NCBI RefSeq assembly: GCF_000816845.1 | Contig: NZ_CP006880.1 | Span: 1,612,001-1,676,000 of the forward strand | DNA from: Rhizobium gallicum bv. gallicum R602sp | GTDB taxonomy: Bacteria > Pseudomonadota > Alphaproteobacteria > Rhizobiales > Rhizobiaceae | Direction of reading: 5' to 3' | DNA: 64,000 nucleotides | Shown here: positions 34,531 through 46,768 of the stretch, in pieces | How the letters are laid out: each line of letters starts with the position of its first letter | How positions within the stretch are numbered: the stretch's first letter is position 1 | Notes under the pieces: generated by a model | What the model saw: the letters and a program-made list of their open reading frames with translations, nothing else | What the model was told of the DNA's origin: nothing | Database searches by the model: none | Translations under genes and position numbers: made by a program

Positions 34531-35223
34531 TGGTGCGATCCTTTTTGAAGTTAGAATTGATGTGTGAGGACAGATTCACAAGATTCCGATACGACCATTT
34601 CGATGTCCTCGGTGAGCGAGCCCACGAGAACTATTTGGTGGTCCCGCGTAGGTGCTACATGGCCGGCCAGCTTATTGGAGTGGCGCCCGAAGCATGTTGA
34701 GCTCAAACGAAGACATGTATGAAAGATCGAACACGGAAGACATTCTGTCCTCCTTTGAGAAGGCTAGGGTGTGGGGCCTTCGATCAGCAGTCCCGTAATT
34801 AAGACTGCTGAAGAACGGACCATGCGCTCTTCCCATTCTCAATACAACTGAATTCGGAAAAGGCGCGTTGGTGACGCGGGACATGAAACTGGCGACGAGA
34901 AGCCGACGATCCGATCGGTCAGCATCACTGCCTCGCGAAAACGTTGCCATCAGCACAGGCTCGGGAGCGACGGGAGAGTAAGTTGCTGTTCGCTCACCCA
35001 AGGGAGACGAGGCGAACAACTGATCGAGGATCTCGCATGCGAGGTTTTAGGTGTGGCCAGGCTGCCGTCCCCCAGGAGGAGAAACCGAAAAAACCACCCG
35101 CGACCTCCCGCAGCTGCAGGTTTCTATGCATGATCCCGGCTCGAAAGGAGCCCTCATCTGCGCGACGTTTAATGCGCCTTTCCAGCCGGTGCCCGCATTG
35201 CGGCGGATCGTCGGATTTCCCTC
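34531..35223. other. gene-poor stretch holding only one possible micro-gene
   Basis: Frames here overlap on both strands and none resembles a known protein, apart from the 23-codon candidate at 34672-34743. One plus-strand frame ends in a CPHCGG pair near 35195, but has no supporting start or context. Confidence 0.4.
34672..34743 (-). CDS. possible 23-residue micro-protein
   Basis: ATG at 34743 follows a perfect AAAGGAGG with 5-base spacing. The peptide opens MSSVFDLSYMSSFELNMLR and then APLQ before the stop. It has no signal peptide. The strong ribosome site in an otherwise empty region is the main support; there is no family resemblance. Confidence 0.35.
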   Translation of the reverse strand: MSSVFDLSYMSSFELNMLRAPLQ

Positions 35224-35433
35224 TTAGATCTCTGTACCCTTCGGTGGATACTCGCACCGCCATCGCACGACGCGCAAGTTCGGATGCTCCTCGGACCACT
35301 TGGCAATCTGAGGAGGCGCCTGGGCCATGCAGGCCATCAAGCTTCCCCTGTTTTCGAAATGAAGATGTTCATCCCGGCAGCTCGAAGGCCTGTCCGCAAT
35401 ACAAATTGTCAAGACGAGTTCGATAAATATCAT
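35224..35433 (-). CDS. 69-residue conserved-looking small protein, possibly exported
   Basis: It opens MIFIELVLTICIADRPSSC, a short hydrophobic start, then RDEHLHFENRGSLMACMAQ, APPQIAKWSEEHPNLRVVRW and RCEYPPKGTEI. Three cysteines (19, 35 and 59) and the pattern of conserved-looking residues match small proteins of unknown function that I recognise in rhizobia and related genera. AAAGGTGCGAC precedes the ATG at 35433. An exported or membrane-associated role is possible but not proven. Confidence 0.65.
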   Translation of the reverse strand: MIFIELVLTICIADRPSSCRDEHLHFENRGSLMACMAQAPPQIAKWSEEHPNLRVVRWRCEYPPKGTEI

Positions 35434-35779
35434 GTCGCACCTTTCGACCAAGGAGGCCGCGCCGCAGCAATCTCTCAGGCACCGCAGCCGGGACCGCCAA
35501 CCAGCCGCGCCCCCGCGGTGCTGGAAGAGGTAAGGGTATGAAGAGGCTAAAAGCTTCACTCCGGCCCGTCAATCGCGACCTTCGTCCGGCGCGATCAATG
35601 AGGGTTCAATGGCTTATCAAAGGGTTGACTTACATTCCCTGGCGGGTAACTTTTTTGCCGGATCGCAAGTCTGCCGCCACCGTACGGAAGGCCATGCGAT
35701 CCAAAATGGCTGGCGCCGGTGGAGGAACAGCAGCGCCTGCCTTCGTCAAAGGGCACCCTTGGCGAAATGAGGAAATATC
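35434..35779. other. 346-base stretch, no gene seen
   Basis: Upstream of the cytochrome c gene. An open plus-strand frame from 35538 overlaps the cytochrome start, but its Arg-rich sequence resembles no known protein. The cytochrome promoter should lie here. Confidence 0.4.
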
Positions 35780-36172
35780 ATGAACTATCATATCCTTCTG
35801 ATCGGTGTATCAGTTGCGATCTTTTCTGCCTGCGGGGTCAATGCTCAGGAGGGAGATGCCAACGCAGGCGCAACGGTGTTCAACAAGTGCAAGATCTGTC
35901 ATAGTGCCGACACTGACCAGAACAAGGTAGGCCCGTCTTTGAACGGTGTGATCGGCAGGACTGCCGGCTCGCATCCCGGGTTTTCTTATTCCAAGGCAAT
36001 GACCGATGCGGGCAAGGCCGGCCTGAAGTGGGACGAGGCATCGTTGCGCGACTACCTCCACAATCCGAAGGCGAAGGTGAAGGGCACCAAGATGGCTTTT
36101 GCTGGCCTGAAGGACGATGCCGACATCGCCAATCTCCTCGCTTATCTCGAGCAATTCCAGAAGAAGCAATAA
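35780..36172 (+). CDS. class I cytochrome c (c550-like), periplasmic
   Basis: A 130-residue cytochrome. A signal peptide (about 1-22, ending VNAQE) is followed by the haem site CKICH (Cys37, Cys40, His41), GPSLNGVIGRTAG, and the axial Met105 in GTKMAFAGL, the standard mitochondrial-type layout. It is not a XoxG. It could accept electrons from XoxG and pass them to a terminal oxidase, like cytochrome cH in methylotrophs; placement between the xox and cbb groups supports but does not prove this. Confidence 0.92.
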   Translation: MNYHILLIGVSVAIFSACGVNAQEGDANAGATVFNKCKICHSADTDQNKVGPSLNGVIGRTAGSHPGFSYSKAMTDAGKAGLKWDEASLRDYLHNPKAKVKGTKMAFAGLKDDADIANLLAYLEQFQKKQ

Positions 36173-36204
36173 AAAAGAAGACCGCCGGCAGTCGCCGGCG
36201 GTCT
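36171..36204 (-). terminator. strong terminator of the cbb operon
   Basis: AGACCGCCGGC (36179-36189) pairs perfectly with GCCGGCGGTCT (36194-36204) across a 4-base loop. On the minus strand it is followed by TCTTCTTTTTT, so it ends the cbb transcript just after cbbE; on the plus strand it lies right after the cytochrome stop and may serve both. Confidence 0.85.
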
Positions 36205-36227
36205 CATCACCCCTTGACTTGCTCGGC

Positions 36228-36917
36228 TTACGCTGCCTGCTGCGCCAGCGCCTTGTCTGCCTGTCGGCGGATCGCTTGGATATTGCCCGCATAGGCCGAC
36301 GCGTCATTGTCTGCGAATATGGCCGAGCCCGAAACAAGAACGTCGGCACCGGCAGCAGCGATCAGCGGCGCGGTTTCGGCGGTAATTCCGCCATCGACTT
36401 CTATATGGATCGGGCGATAACCGATCAACGCGGCCACGCGGCGCACCTTTTCGGCGACCGCTGGGATGAAGGCCTGACCGCCGAAGCCGGGATTGACGGT
36501 CATCAACAGGACGAGGTCCAGCCGGTCGAGCACGTATTCGATCACGCTTTCAGGCGTCGACGGATTGAGCGCGACGCCTGCCTTCTTCCCGAGATTGCGG
36601 ATCGCCTGAAGCGTTCGGTCGAGGTGGGGCCCAGCCTCCGCATGGACCGTGATGTAATCGCAGCCGGCAGCGGCGAAGGCGGCGAGATAGGAATCGACCG
36701 GCGCAATCATGAGATGACAGTCGAACACGGCGTCCGTCCGGTTACGGATCGATTTGACGACCGGCGGCCCGAATGTGATATTGGGTACGAAATGACCATC
36801 CATGACATCGAGATGGATCCAGTCTGCGCCCGCCTTGATGACCTCCTCCACCTCATCACCCAACCGGGAAAAATCTGCCGAAAGGATGGAGGGGGCAATG
36901 ATCGATTTGCGGCTCAT
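36228..36917 (-). CDS. cbbE: ribulose-phosphate 3-epimerase
   Basis: A 229-residue TIM-barrel enzyme. [17 protein letters not shown] at the start, [18 protein letters not shown] near 35, [17 protein letters not shown] near 140 and [11 protein letters not shown] near 178 supply the catalytic Asp residues and phosphate loop. It interconverts xylulose 5-phosphate and ribulose 5-phosphate for RuBP regeneration. Its start overlaps the cbbX stop (ATGA). Last gene of the cbb operon. Confidence 0.95.
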   Translation of the reverse strand: MSRKSIIAPSILSADFSRLGDEVEEVIKAGADWIHLDVMDGHFVPNITFGPPVVKSIRNRTDAVFDCHLMIAPVDSYLAAFAAAGCDYITVHAEAGPHLDRTLQAIRNLGKKAGVALNPSTPESVIEYVLDRLDLVLLMTVNPGFGGQAFIPAVAEKVRRVAALIGYRPIHIEVDGGITAETAPLIAAAGADVLVSGSAIFADNDASAYAGNIQAIRRQADKALAQQAA

Positions 36918-37852
36918 GACCTGGCCTCCTCTTGTCTTGCTGCGCTGTTGAAGACGCGACTGGCCTGGATGTCTTCGGCAACGATGGTGGACAGCACCTT
37001 GGCATCAATCGGGCCGGCGGAAGTCTCAAACAGCCGGTTTGCCTGACGCAGGCGCGCGCGATCGAGGGCGTTGCGGATAGAGCGCGCATTGGCAAAATGC
37101 GGTTGGCGGCGCCGAAGGGCGATATATTCTTCCATGGCGGCGCGGGCCCTGGCGTCGAAACGATAGTTCTGCTTGGTAAGTGTCGCCTCGGCGATCCGCA
37201 GCAGTTCGTCGTCGGTGTAATCGGGAAAGTCTATATGATGAGCGATACGCGAACGAAAGCCTGGATTGCTTTCGAAGAAGCGCTCCATCCGGTCGGCGTA
37301 ACCGGCCAGTATGACGACGAAATCCTCACGCTGGTGCTCCATGACCTGCAGGAGGATCTCGATCGCTTCCTGGCCGTAGTCGCGCTCGTTTTCCTGCCTG
37401 TAGAGATAATAGGCCTCGTCGATGAAGAGGACACCCCCCATCGCCTTTTTCAGGATCTCCTTCGTCTTCGGCGCCGTGTGGCCGATATATTGCCCCACCA
37501 GGTCGTCACGCGTCACCGATACCAGATGCCCCTTTCGGATGTAGCCGAGGCGATGGAGCAGATCGGCCATGCGCAATGCAACGGTCGTTTTCCCAGTCCC
37601 GGGATTGCCGCTGAAGCTCATGTGCAACGTCGGCGTTTCATGGGCGAGACCGAGACGCTTGCGCGCGCGTTCGACCAAAAGCAGGGCCGCGGTTTCCTTG
37701 ATCCGCTGCTTGACCGGTGCAAGGCCGATAAGAGAATTGTCCAACTCGTCGAGGAGCTCCTTGACACCGGACTCGACATATTCCGCCCGCAGATCGATGG
37801 CTGAGGGCTCCTCGTCATCGATCTTAGGTCTCTTGGGGACCGCATCAGCCAT
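36914..37852 (-). CDS. cbbX: RuBisCO activase CbbX (AAA+)
   Basis: A 312-residue AAA+ ATPase. Walker [10 protein letters not shown] is at 82-90, Walker B lies in [13 protein letters not shown], and arginine fingers fall in [14 protein letters not shown]. Red-type CbbX hexamers pull on the C-terminus of CbbL to release inhibitory sugar phosphates from form IC/ID RuBisCO, matching the CbbL type here. The ATG at 37852 follows GGGAGAACGTT and overlaps the end of cbbS by eight bases. Confidence 0.95.
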   Translation of the reverse strand: MADAVPKRPKIDDEEPSAIDLRAEYVESGVKELLDELDNSLIGLAPVKQRIKETAALLLVERARKRLGLAHETPTLHMSFSGNPGTGKTTVALRMADLLHRLGYIRKGHLVSVTRDDLVGQYIGHTAPKTKEILKKAMGGVLFIDEAYYLYRQENERDYGQEAIEILLQVMEHQREDFVVILAGYADRMERFFESNPGFRSRIAHHIDFPDYTDDELLRIAEATLTKQNYRFDARARAAMEEYIALRRRQPHFANARSIRNALDRARLRQANRLFETSAGPIDAKVLSTIVAEDIQASRVFNSAARQEEARS

Positions 37853-38264
37853 AACGTTCTCCCGCCGGCCGGTCTGCCGCATAAGAACGCGTGGTGTAAT
37901 GGAGCCGTCTGCCGGCCGCCTCCTGCCGCTCAAGCCGGAATCCTGGCTCTTGCGCGGGACGATTGACGATGAATGAGAGGCGAACGGACTCCCATCCATG
38001 GCTGCTGTCGAAGGCGACGAGCCGGATATAGCGGTCGCCATAGACCTTCCGGCACTCGTTCAGCTCCATTATCAGCGCGGCTGCGTCCGCATTGTCAAAC
38101 ATCGGGTGACCCCACATGTCCCAATAAGTGTTGCGGGGATGGGGATCATCGGTGAATTCGAGGCTCGTCGCCCAGCCCTTGTCGATGCAGTATTGCGCCT
38201 GCCGGGCGATCTGCTCGTCCGTCAGCGGCGGCAGGAACGAGAATGCTCCCTGGGTGATATGCAT
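37845..38264 (-). CDS. cbbS: RuBisCO small subunit, form I
   Basis: A 139-residue subunit opening [19 protein letters not shown], then [19 protein letters not shown] and [12 protein letters not shown] near 50. The C-terminal extension after residue about 110 ([18 protein letters not shown]) is the long beta-hairpin tail of red-type form IC small subunits. It caps the CbbL octamer. It lies 10 bases after cbbL. Confidence 0.96.
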   Translation of the reverse strand: MHITQGAFSFLPPLTDEQIARQAQYCIDKGWATSLEFTDDPHPRNTYWDMWGHPMFDNADAAALIMELNECRKVYGDRYIRLVAFDSSHGWESVRLSFIVNRPAQEPGFRLERQEAAGRRLHYTTRSYAADRPAGERYG

Positions 38265-38274
38265 GTGAGGTCTC

Positions 38275-40849
<2,575 letters not shown>

Positions 40850-40896
40850 AAGCCTGCTCCTTTCACGTTGAACTGTCCGGCCGGCCTGATCAGACC

Positions 40897-42909
40897 TCAG
40901 GCCGCAAGTCTCAGCGCCGCCTCCACGACGGCCCCGGGGGTGATGCCGAAATGGTCATAGAGTGCGGCGGCAGGAGCGCTGGCACCGAAGCCCTCCATGC
41001 CGATGAAAATGCCACCGTCTCCAAGGTATCGGTCCCAACCGAGGCGCGCCGCCGCTTCGATGCCGATCCGCGGTGCGGTTCCGAGCACTGCCTCGCGGTA
41101 TTCGGACGGTTGTTGTTCGAATAGCTCCCAGCACGGCATGGACACCACCCTCGCGCCGATGCCGTGTGCAGCTGAAAGCATATCGGCAGCAACACAGGCA
41201 ATTTCGACCTCGGAACCGGTCGCGAGGAGCGTGATGGGGGATGGTTGCGAGGTCGCGCGCAGGATGTAGGCGCCGCGCGCAGAACGGTTTTCTTCGCTAT
41301 TGGCCGGGCGACACATCGGCAGGTTCTGCCGCGACAGCACAATCAGGCTCGGACGATTGCGGTCCTTGAGGGCCTGCTCCCAGCATTCGGCCGTCTCGAC
41401 GATGTCGCACGGACGATAGACGTTCAGGTTGGGTGTCGCGCGCAGCATTGCCAGATGCTCGATCGGCTGATGGGTCGGTCCGTCTTCTCCAAGGCCGATC
41501 GAGTCATGCGTCATGACGTAGATGACCTGCTGCCCCATGAGTGCCGAGAGGCGGATGGCGCCGCGCGCGTAGTCGGAGAAGGCGAGAAAGGTGCCGCCAT
41601 AGGGAATGAACCCGCCATGCAGGGCAAGGCCGTTCATCGCAGCCGCCATCGCGTGTTCGCGGATACCATAATGGATATAGCGGCCGGCGTAACTTCCCGG
41701 CTTGATCGGCTCCATTCCCGCGGTCAGTGTCAGGTTGGAATGGGTTAGGTCCGCCGAGCCGCCGATCGTCAAATCCGTCGCGGCGTTGATGATGCCAAGA
41801 ACCATTTCGGAGGCCTTGCGCGTGGCGACCTTGGTCGCCTTGGCCTGATGCGTTCGACGAAACTCGGCAAGTTCATCGAAGAGTGATGTGTCGATCTCAC
41901 GGCCTATGGTTCTCACGAAGGCGGCGCCTTCGGGAGCTGAAGCAACCCGGTTGAGCCATTTGGCCCGCTCGGCTGCCCCGCGTGCGGCAGCATCGCTCCA
42001 GCGCTCCAAAATAGCCTCAGGAACCTCAAAGGGCGCCGCTCTCCATTTCAGGACGTGTCTTGCCGCGGCGACTTCGGCCTCGCCGAGCGGCGCGCCATGC
42101 GTCTTCTCCGACCCCTGAAGATTTGGAGCGCCCTTGCCGATGATGGTACGGCAGGAAATGAGCGACGGCTTGTTCGAAACTCTTGCCCGGGAAATCGCCC
42201 GGCCAATCGCATCGAAATCGTGCCCGTCGATCTCCTGAACGTCGAAGCCCGCCGCCTGGAAGCGTGCCAGCTGATTCATCGAGGTCGAGAGGCTGGTGGG
42301 GCCGTCGATCGAGATGGAATTGTTGTCCCAGAACACGATCAGCCGCGACAGCTTCAGATGGCCGGCAAGATCGATCGCTTCATGGCTGATGCCCTCCTGC
42401 AGGCATCCGTCACCGGCAATGACATAGGTATGGTGATCAACGAGCCCGTCGCCATAGCGCGCATTGGACACGCGCTCGGCAAGCGCCATGCCGACCGCCG
42501 TTGCGATACCCTGGCCCAATGGACCCGTGGTCGTCTCGATGCCGAGGGCGTGACCGTGCTCGGGATGCCCGGCAGTCCTGGCGCCTAGCTGGCGGAACCG
42601 CTGCAGCTCCTCGACCGTCATATCCTCATAGCCGATCAGGTAGTGAAGCGCATACTGCAGCATCGAACCGTGGCCGGCCGAAAGAACGAAGCGATCACGA
42701 TCGGGCCAATCGGGGTGGGAAGGATCGATCTTGATGAAGCGATTGAACAGCACCGTTGCGACGTCGGCCATGCCCATCGGCATGCCAGGATGGCCGGAAT
42801 TGGCCTTTTGAACGCCATCCATGGCAAGCGCTCTGATGGCATCGGCCATGTCTTGTTCCGTTACGATAGCGGGTTCGATAATGCTCTGCGGCTGGAGTTG
42901 CGTGTTCAT
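40897..42909 (-). CDS. cbbT: transketolase
   Basis: A 670-residue thiamine-diphosphate enzyme. The ThDP motif [19 protein letters not shown] is near 160 and ends with the [10 protein letters not shown] loop, while [19 protein letters not shown] in the pyrimidine domain holds the catalytic Glu. It moves two-carbon units in the RuBP regeneration phase. The ATG at 42909 has GAGGATGAAAGCG before it. Between cbbP and cbbA. Confidence 0.96.
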   Translation of the reverse strand: MNTQLQPQSIIEPAIVTEQDMADAIRALAMDGVQKANSGHPGMPMGMADVATVLFNRFIKIDPSHPDWPDRDRFVLSAGHGSMLQYALHYLIGYEDMTVEELQRFRQLGARTAGHPEHGHALGIETTTGPLGQGIATAVGMALAERVSNARYGDGLVDHHTYVIAGDGCLQEGISHEAIDLAGHLKLSRLIVFWDNNSISIDGPTSLSTSMNQLARFQAAGFDVQEIDGHDFDAIGRAISRARVSNKPSLISCRTIIGKGAPNLQGSEKTHGAPLGEAEVAAARHVLKWRAAPFEVPEAILERWSDAAARGAAERAKWLNRVASAPEGAAFVRTIGREIDTSLFDELAEFRRTHQAKATKVATRKASEMVLGIINAATDLTIGGSADLTHSNLTLTAGMEPIKPGSYAGRYIHYGIREHAMAAAMNGLALHGGFIPYGGTFLAFSDYARGAIRLSALMGQQVIYVMTHDSIGLGEDGPTHQPIEHLAMLRATPNLNVYRPCDIVETAECWEQALKDRNRPSLIVLSRQNLPMCRPANSEENRSARGAYILRATSQPSPITLLATGSEVEIACVAADMLSAAHGIGARVVSMPCWELFEQQPSEYREAVLGTAPRIGIEAAARLGWDRYLGDGGIFIGMEGFGASAPAAALYDHFGITPGAVVEAALRLAA

Positions 42910-42920
42910 CGCTTTCATCC

Positions 42921-43793
42921 TCATGAGGTGCGGCTTTTGCGTTCGATCAGTTGCATGATCAGGGGTGTCAGGATCAGCTGCATGGCGAGATCGAGCTTGT
43001 TTCCCGGCACCACGATAGAATTGGCGCGTGACATGAACGAGTCGTGGATCATCGACAGCAGATAGGGGAAATCGATGCCGCGCGGTCTGGCGAAGCGGAT
43101 GACGAGCATCGATTCGTCAGGCGTCGGTATCCAGCGCGCGATGAACGGGTTGGACGTGTCGACGATCGGAACCCGCTGGAAGTTGATATCGGTCAGCGTG
43201 AACTGCGGCGTGATGTAGCGGACATAGTCGGGCATGCGCCGCAAGATGACGTCCATGACTGCTTCCGTGGAATAGCCGCGAGCTTCGCGATCACGGTGGA
43301 TCTTCTGGATCCATTCGAGATTGATGACAGGCACGACGCCGATCTTCAGGTCGGCGTGACGGGCGAGATTGACCTTGTCCGTCACCGCGCACCCGTGCAG
43401 CCCTTCATAAAAGAGCAGGTCGCTTTTCGGAAAATCGCGCCATGGCGTGAAGCAGCCCGGCGGGACGTCAAAGCGCGCGGCCTCCTGTTCATCGTGGATA
43501 TAGGTCCTTGTGTGGCCCGTGCCGCTGCGACCATATTCCTCGAAAACGGCTTCGAGCGTCTCCAGTTCGTTGGCCTCTGCGTTGAAATGGGTGAAATTTG
43601 GATTGCCGTTCCGTTCCTCCTCGGCCACCTTTTCCTTCATGGCCTGCCGGTCGTACCGGTGAAATGCGTCTCCCTCGATGAAGGCAGCTTCGATTTTCTC
43701 GCGCCTGAAGATCTGTTCGAAAATCCGCTTGACCGACGTGGTTCCGGCGCCCGACGATCCGGTAATCGAAATAATGGGATGCCTTGCCGACAT
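42921..43793 (-). CDS. cbbP: phosphoribulokinase
   Basis: A 290-residue kinase of the bacterial octameric type. P-loop GSSGAGTTS at 12-20, [10 protein letters not shown] near 40, and [10 protein letters not shown] near 128 are diagnostic. It phosphorylates ribulose 5-phosphate to RuBP, and bacterial forms are activated by NADH. It follows cbbF and its stop lies 11 bases before the cbbT start. Confidence 0.97.
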   Translation of the reverse strand: MSARHPIISITGSSGAGTTSVKRIFEQIFRREKIEAAFIEGDAFHRYDRQAMKEKVAEEERNGNPNFTHFNAEANELETLEAVFEEYGRSGTGHTRTYIHDEQEAARFDVPPGCFTPWRDFPKSDLLFYEGLHGCAVTDKVNLARHADLKIGVVPVINLEWIQKIHRDREARGYSTEAVMDVILRRMPDYVRYITPQFTLTDINFQRVPIVDTSNPFIARWIPTPDESMLVIRFARPRGIDFPYLLSMIHDSFMSRANSIVVPGNKLDLAMQLILTPLIMQLIERKSRTS

Positions 43794-43807
43794 GTCTTGT
43801 TCTCCGA

Positions 43808-44857
43808 TCAGGCCCTGAAGAGACCGCGATTGCTGAAGAGCGGTGCACGCTCGGCAATATTGCTCGGCTCGGTGTGGTAGCGCCCGATGCGCATGACCTC
43901 CCGCGCCGAGCCGAAGACCAGCGGAACGCGCTGGTGCAGTGACGTGGGCGTCACGTCCAGAATACGGCTGATCGTGTCGGTGGCGGCTCCGCCGGCCTGC
44001 TCAATAAGGAAAGCAATGGGATTGGCCTCGTAGACCAGCCGCAGCCGGCCCTCGCCATAGCCCCTGCGCGTGTCGCCGGGATAGAGATAAACGCCGCCGC
44101 GCATGAGGATGCGATAGGCATCGGCGGCAACGGCCGCGATCCACCGCATGTTGAATTCCTTTTCACGCGGCCCTTCCGTCCCCTTCAGGCAATCATCGAC
44201 ATAAAGCCTGACGGCCTCGTCCCAATGACGATAGTTGGAGGCATTGATCGCGAATTCCTGGGTCCTCGGTGGAACGACCACGCTTTCGTGGGCATGAACG
44301 AATACGCCGCCACCTGAGGAAAAGACGAAGACGTGGGTGCCGCTGCCGAGGCTGAGAACCAACGCAAGCTGCGGGCCGTAGATGAAAAAGCCGGCGGCGA
44401 GCTGGGCGTCTCCCCGTTGGAAGAAGGAGGCGTTAGGCTCGCCGACCGGATCACCAGCCGCTGGAAGGATGGAGAAGATCGTCCCGATGGAGACGTTTAT
44501 GTCGATGTTCGAGGAGCCGTCCAACGGATCGATGGCGACGGCAAGCGGAGCTTTCGGATCGAGGAGCGCTGCGTCTTCGAGTTCCTCGGAGGCGTAGAGG
44601 CAGACAGGCGCCTCTCGCATCGCGTCGATGAAGAGGGCATCGGCCAGGACGTCGAGGTCCTTAGTTATGTCGCCGCCTGGACCAACTTGGCCGCGTTCTC
44701 TGGAAAAGGCCTTACCGGGCGCACCCTGATTGATCGTGCTGTAGAGCGTGACGGCAGCGCAAGCCAACTGCCGGATCGTGACGGCGGCAGCTTCGCAATG
44801 GGGGCCACCACTGTCGATATGGGAACTCAAAAAGTTGTCTAGCGTCGACGAAGTCAT
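43808..44857 (-). CDS. cbbF: fructose/sedoheptulose-1,7-bisphosphatase, class I
   Basis: A 349-residue phosphatase. The metal site is in VAIDPLDGSSNIDIN near 112, with upstream Glu residues in LYASEELEDA, and YPGDTRRGYGEGRLRLVYEA near 258 forms the sugar-phosphate pocket. It hydrolyses fructose and sedoheptulose bisphosphates in the Calvin cycle. As the first gene of the operon it faces cbbR, with 117 bases between the start codons. Confidence 0.95.
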   Translation of the reverse strand: MTSSTLDNFLSSHIDSGGPHCEAAAVTIRQLACAAVTLYSTINQGAPGKAFSRERGQVGPGGDITKDLDVLADALFIDAMREAPVCLYASEELEDAALLDPKAPLAVAIDPLDGSSNIDINVSIGTIFSILPAAGDPVGEPNASFFQRGDAQLAAGFFIYGPQLALVLSLGSGTHVFVFSSGGGVFVHAHESVVVPPRTQEFAINASNYRHWDEAVRLYVDDCLKGTEGPREKEFNMRWIAAVAADAYRILMRGGVYLYPGDTRRGYGEGRLRLVYEANPIAFLIEQAGGAATDTISRILDVTPTSLHQRVPLVFGSAREVMRIGRYHTEPSNIAERAPLFSNRGLFRA

Positions 44858-44974
44858 AGCCTACCTCCCCGCCCGCTCCTCACTGCCCGGGCATGGCAAC
44901 ATCGAAACAGGAATCTCGAATTAAGTAAAATTTATTGTATTTACTAGTTAGCTAAAAAAAATTAAGCTATACAG
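44858..44974. promoter_or_regulatory. cbbR-cbbF divergent promoter with LysR-type sites
   Basis: An AT-rich control region. AGTAAA (44924-44929) and TTTACT (44940-44945) form an inverted repeat with a 10-base gap, followed at once by the palindrome TTAGCTAA (44948-44955). These fit the T-N11-A and TNA-N7-TNA patterns CbbR-type LysR regulators bind, both to repress their own gene and to activate cbbF. Confidence 0.7.
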
Positions 44975-45919
44975 ATGAAAAACCTGACGCTTCGACATTT
45001 GCGTGCAACGCAGGAGATCGCGCGGCACGGGACAATCGTGCGGGCCGCCAATGCGCTCGGCCTCACCCCCTCGGCCGTCACCATCCAGCTCAAGCAGATT
45101 GAGGAGGATGCCGGCATCATCCTTTTCGACCGGACAAATGATGGAATTCGTCCAACGGCGGCGGGCCTTGCTTTCATCGATGCCGCCCAGATGATCGAGG
45201 AAAGGCTGCGCCAGCTGGACGACGAAGTCGATGCAATCAAGGGCGTGCGCACCGGCACCCTCGCCCTCGGCGTCGTCTCGACCGCAAAATACTTCGCGCC
45301 GAACATGATGGCGACCTTCCGCAAGAGCCACCCCGGGATCGCCGTTTCACTCGCGATCGGCAACCGGGCGGAAATCATTACCAAGCTTAAGAACCATGAC
45401 GTCGACATCGCCCTGATGGGCCGTCCGCCCAAGGACATGCCGTTGCACTCGGTAGGATTCGGCGACCATCCGCTTGTGATGGTCGCACCGCCCGACCATC
45501 CCTTGGCAGGGAAACGGGACATCACCAAAGACGAGATCGCAAAGGAACATTTTCTTGTCCGAGAACCCGGCTCCGGCACGCGCATATCGCTGGAAATCTT
45601 CCTCGGCGAGATTCCGGGCAGGCTCGATGATCTGGGAACCGAGATGTCGTCGAACGAGACGATCAAACAGGCCGTCATGGCGGGCCTTGGCATCGCGTTC
45701 ATTTCGGCCCATACCATCGCCATGGAACTGGAGTTCGGCAAACTCGTCACCCTCGACGTCATCGGAATGCCGATCCGCAGGCAGTGGTTTTCGGTAACAC
45801 GGACGGACAGAACCATCTCCCCGGCGATGAGTGCCTTTCAGGTGTTCCTGCGTGAGCGGGGAGCCCAATGCCTGCCCTTCTTCGATAAGCTTTATCCGAT
45901 GTTGCAGCAATCCGATTGA
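44975..45919 (+). CDS. cbbR: CbbR, LysR family regulator of the Calvin cycle
   Basis: A 314-residue regulator. The helix-turn-helix lies in residues about 3-62 (LRHLRATQEIARHGTIVRAA, LTPSAVTIQLKQIEEDAG), and a type 2 periplasmic-like domain follows (TGTLALGVVSTAKYFAPNM near 90, VREPGSGTRIS near 196). The start is divergent from cbbF, the classic arrangement. Effectors of CbbR in other bacteria include RuBP, PEP, ATP and NADPH; which applies here is unknown. Confidence 0.95.
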   Translation: MKNLTLRHLRATQEIARHGTIVRAANALGLTPSAVTIQLKQIEEDAGIILFDRTNDGIRPTAAGLAFIDAAQMIEERLRQLDDEVDAIKGVRTGTLALGVVSTAKYFAPNMMATFRKSHPGIAVSLAIGNRAEIITKLKNHDVDIALMGRPPKDMPLHSVGFGDHPLVMVAPPDHPLAGKRDITKDEIAKEHFLVREPGSGTRISLEIFLGEIPGRLDDLGTEMSSNETIKQAVMAGLGIAFISAHTIAMELEFGKLVTLDVIGMPIRRQWFSVTRTDRTISPAMSAFQVFLRERGAQCLPFFDKLYPMLQQSD

Positions 45920-45955
45920 AGATCTTCGGCCGATCTTAAACCGGATGGCCACGGC

Positions 45956-46768
45956 TCAACCTCGCGCAAACATGATTTCGCCCGTGCCCAAGACCGCATT
46001 GTCGCCGCCGAAACGGAAGGGTTTTTTGCCGAGCAGTGGCCGGTCGAGGATTTTGTCTTCCATCAGATAGCGGTCGAACAGTGCCGGAAAGACGATTTCG
46101 ACCCGGCCGCAATCGATGAACGTCGGCGAAAGGGCCGCCGGTCGCCGGTCGAACAGAAGCGAGCCGCGCTTCATCAAGTGGCCGGGATAAAGACCGACGC
46201 GTCCGATTGCAACGATCGTCCCGGCGGTCATGCCGAGGCCGGCGTAATCGCCGCATCCCTTCAAAAGCGCGATGATGCCTCGCCGCATTTTCTCGCCGGG
46301 GCGATGGCCGGCCTTGCCGCCAACAATCACGATGCCACCCGTCATGCCGTGGATCTCTCCCACCATCGGCCCGCCAAGGCCGTCGCCTGCGTCACCGGCG
46401 ATCTCGATGCGCCCGTTCCTCATACCCGATCCCGCCTGTAAACCGGCCTTTCCTTCGATGTTCAAGAGGCCGCCAGCCATGCGGCGACCGGCGCGGGCGC
46501 CGACATCGCCCTCGACCCGGATCTTTCCCGCCGTCATCTCCGCTCCGACGAGGTCAAAGCGCCCGCTGCCGCCTGAAAACACGATGGATGAGATATCCCT
46601 CCCCTCCACCTTGAAGACATCGCCCACCGTGGCGGGACGCCGGCTCGTTCCGATCGGCAATCTGGCGATGTCGGCAGGCTGCATGCCGTTGAGCTTTTGG
46701 GGCGTCAAGCCGGATAGATCGAGCCTTTCATCCGGTTCGGAGCGAAGGGTGAAGGTCAGCGGCTTCAT
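45956..46768 (-). CDS. fhcC: formyltransferase/hydrolase complex subunit FhcC
   Basis: A 270-residue right-handed beta-helix (GXGXG repeat) protein; repeats such as GRFDLVGAEMTAGKIRVEGDV and GKAGLQAGSGMRNGRIEI continue through the middle. It corresponds to subunit C of archaeal formylmethanofuran dehydrogenase, but in bacteria it helps the Fhc complex hydrolyse formyl-methylofuran to formate. The start overlaps the fhcD stop by four bases. Last gene of fhcBADC. Confidence 0.95.
   Translation of the reverse strand: MKPLTFTLRSEPDERLDLSGLTPQKLNGMQPADIARLPIGTSRRPATVGDVFKVEGRDISSIVFSGGSGRFDLVGAEMTAGKIRVEGDVGARAGRRMAGGLLNIEGKAGLQAGSGMRNGRIEIAGDAGDGLGGPMVGEIHGMTGGIVIVGGKAGHRPGEKMRRGIIALLKGCGDYAGLGMTAGTIVAIGRVGLYPGHLMKRGSLLFDRRPAALSPTFIDCGRVEIVFPALFDRYLMEDKILDRPLLGKKPFRFGGDNAVLGTGEIMFARG

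Noticed and set aside
35041..35230. Plus-strand frame ending with a CPHCGG zinc-like motif
   Set aside because: No ribosome site, no family match and only one Cys pair; likely chance.
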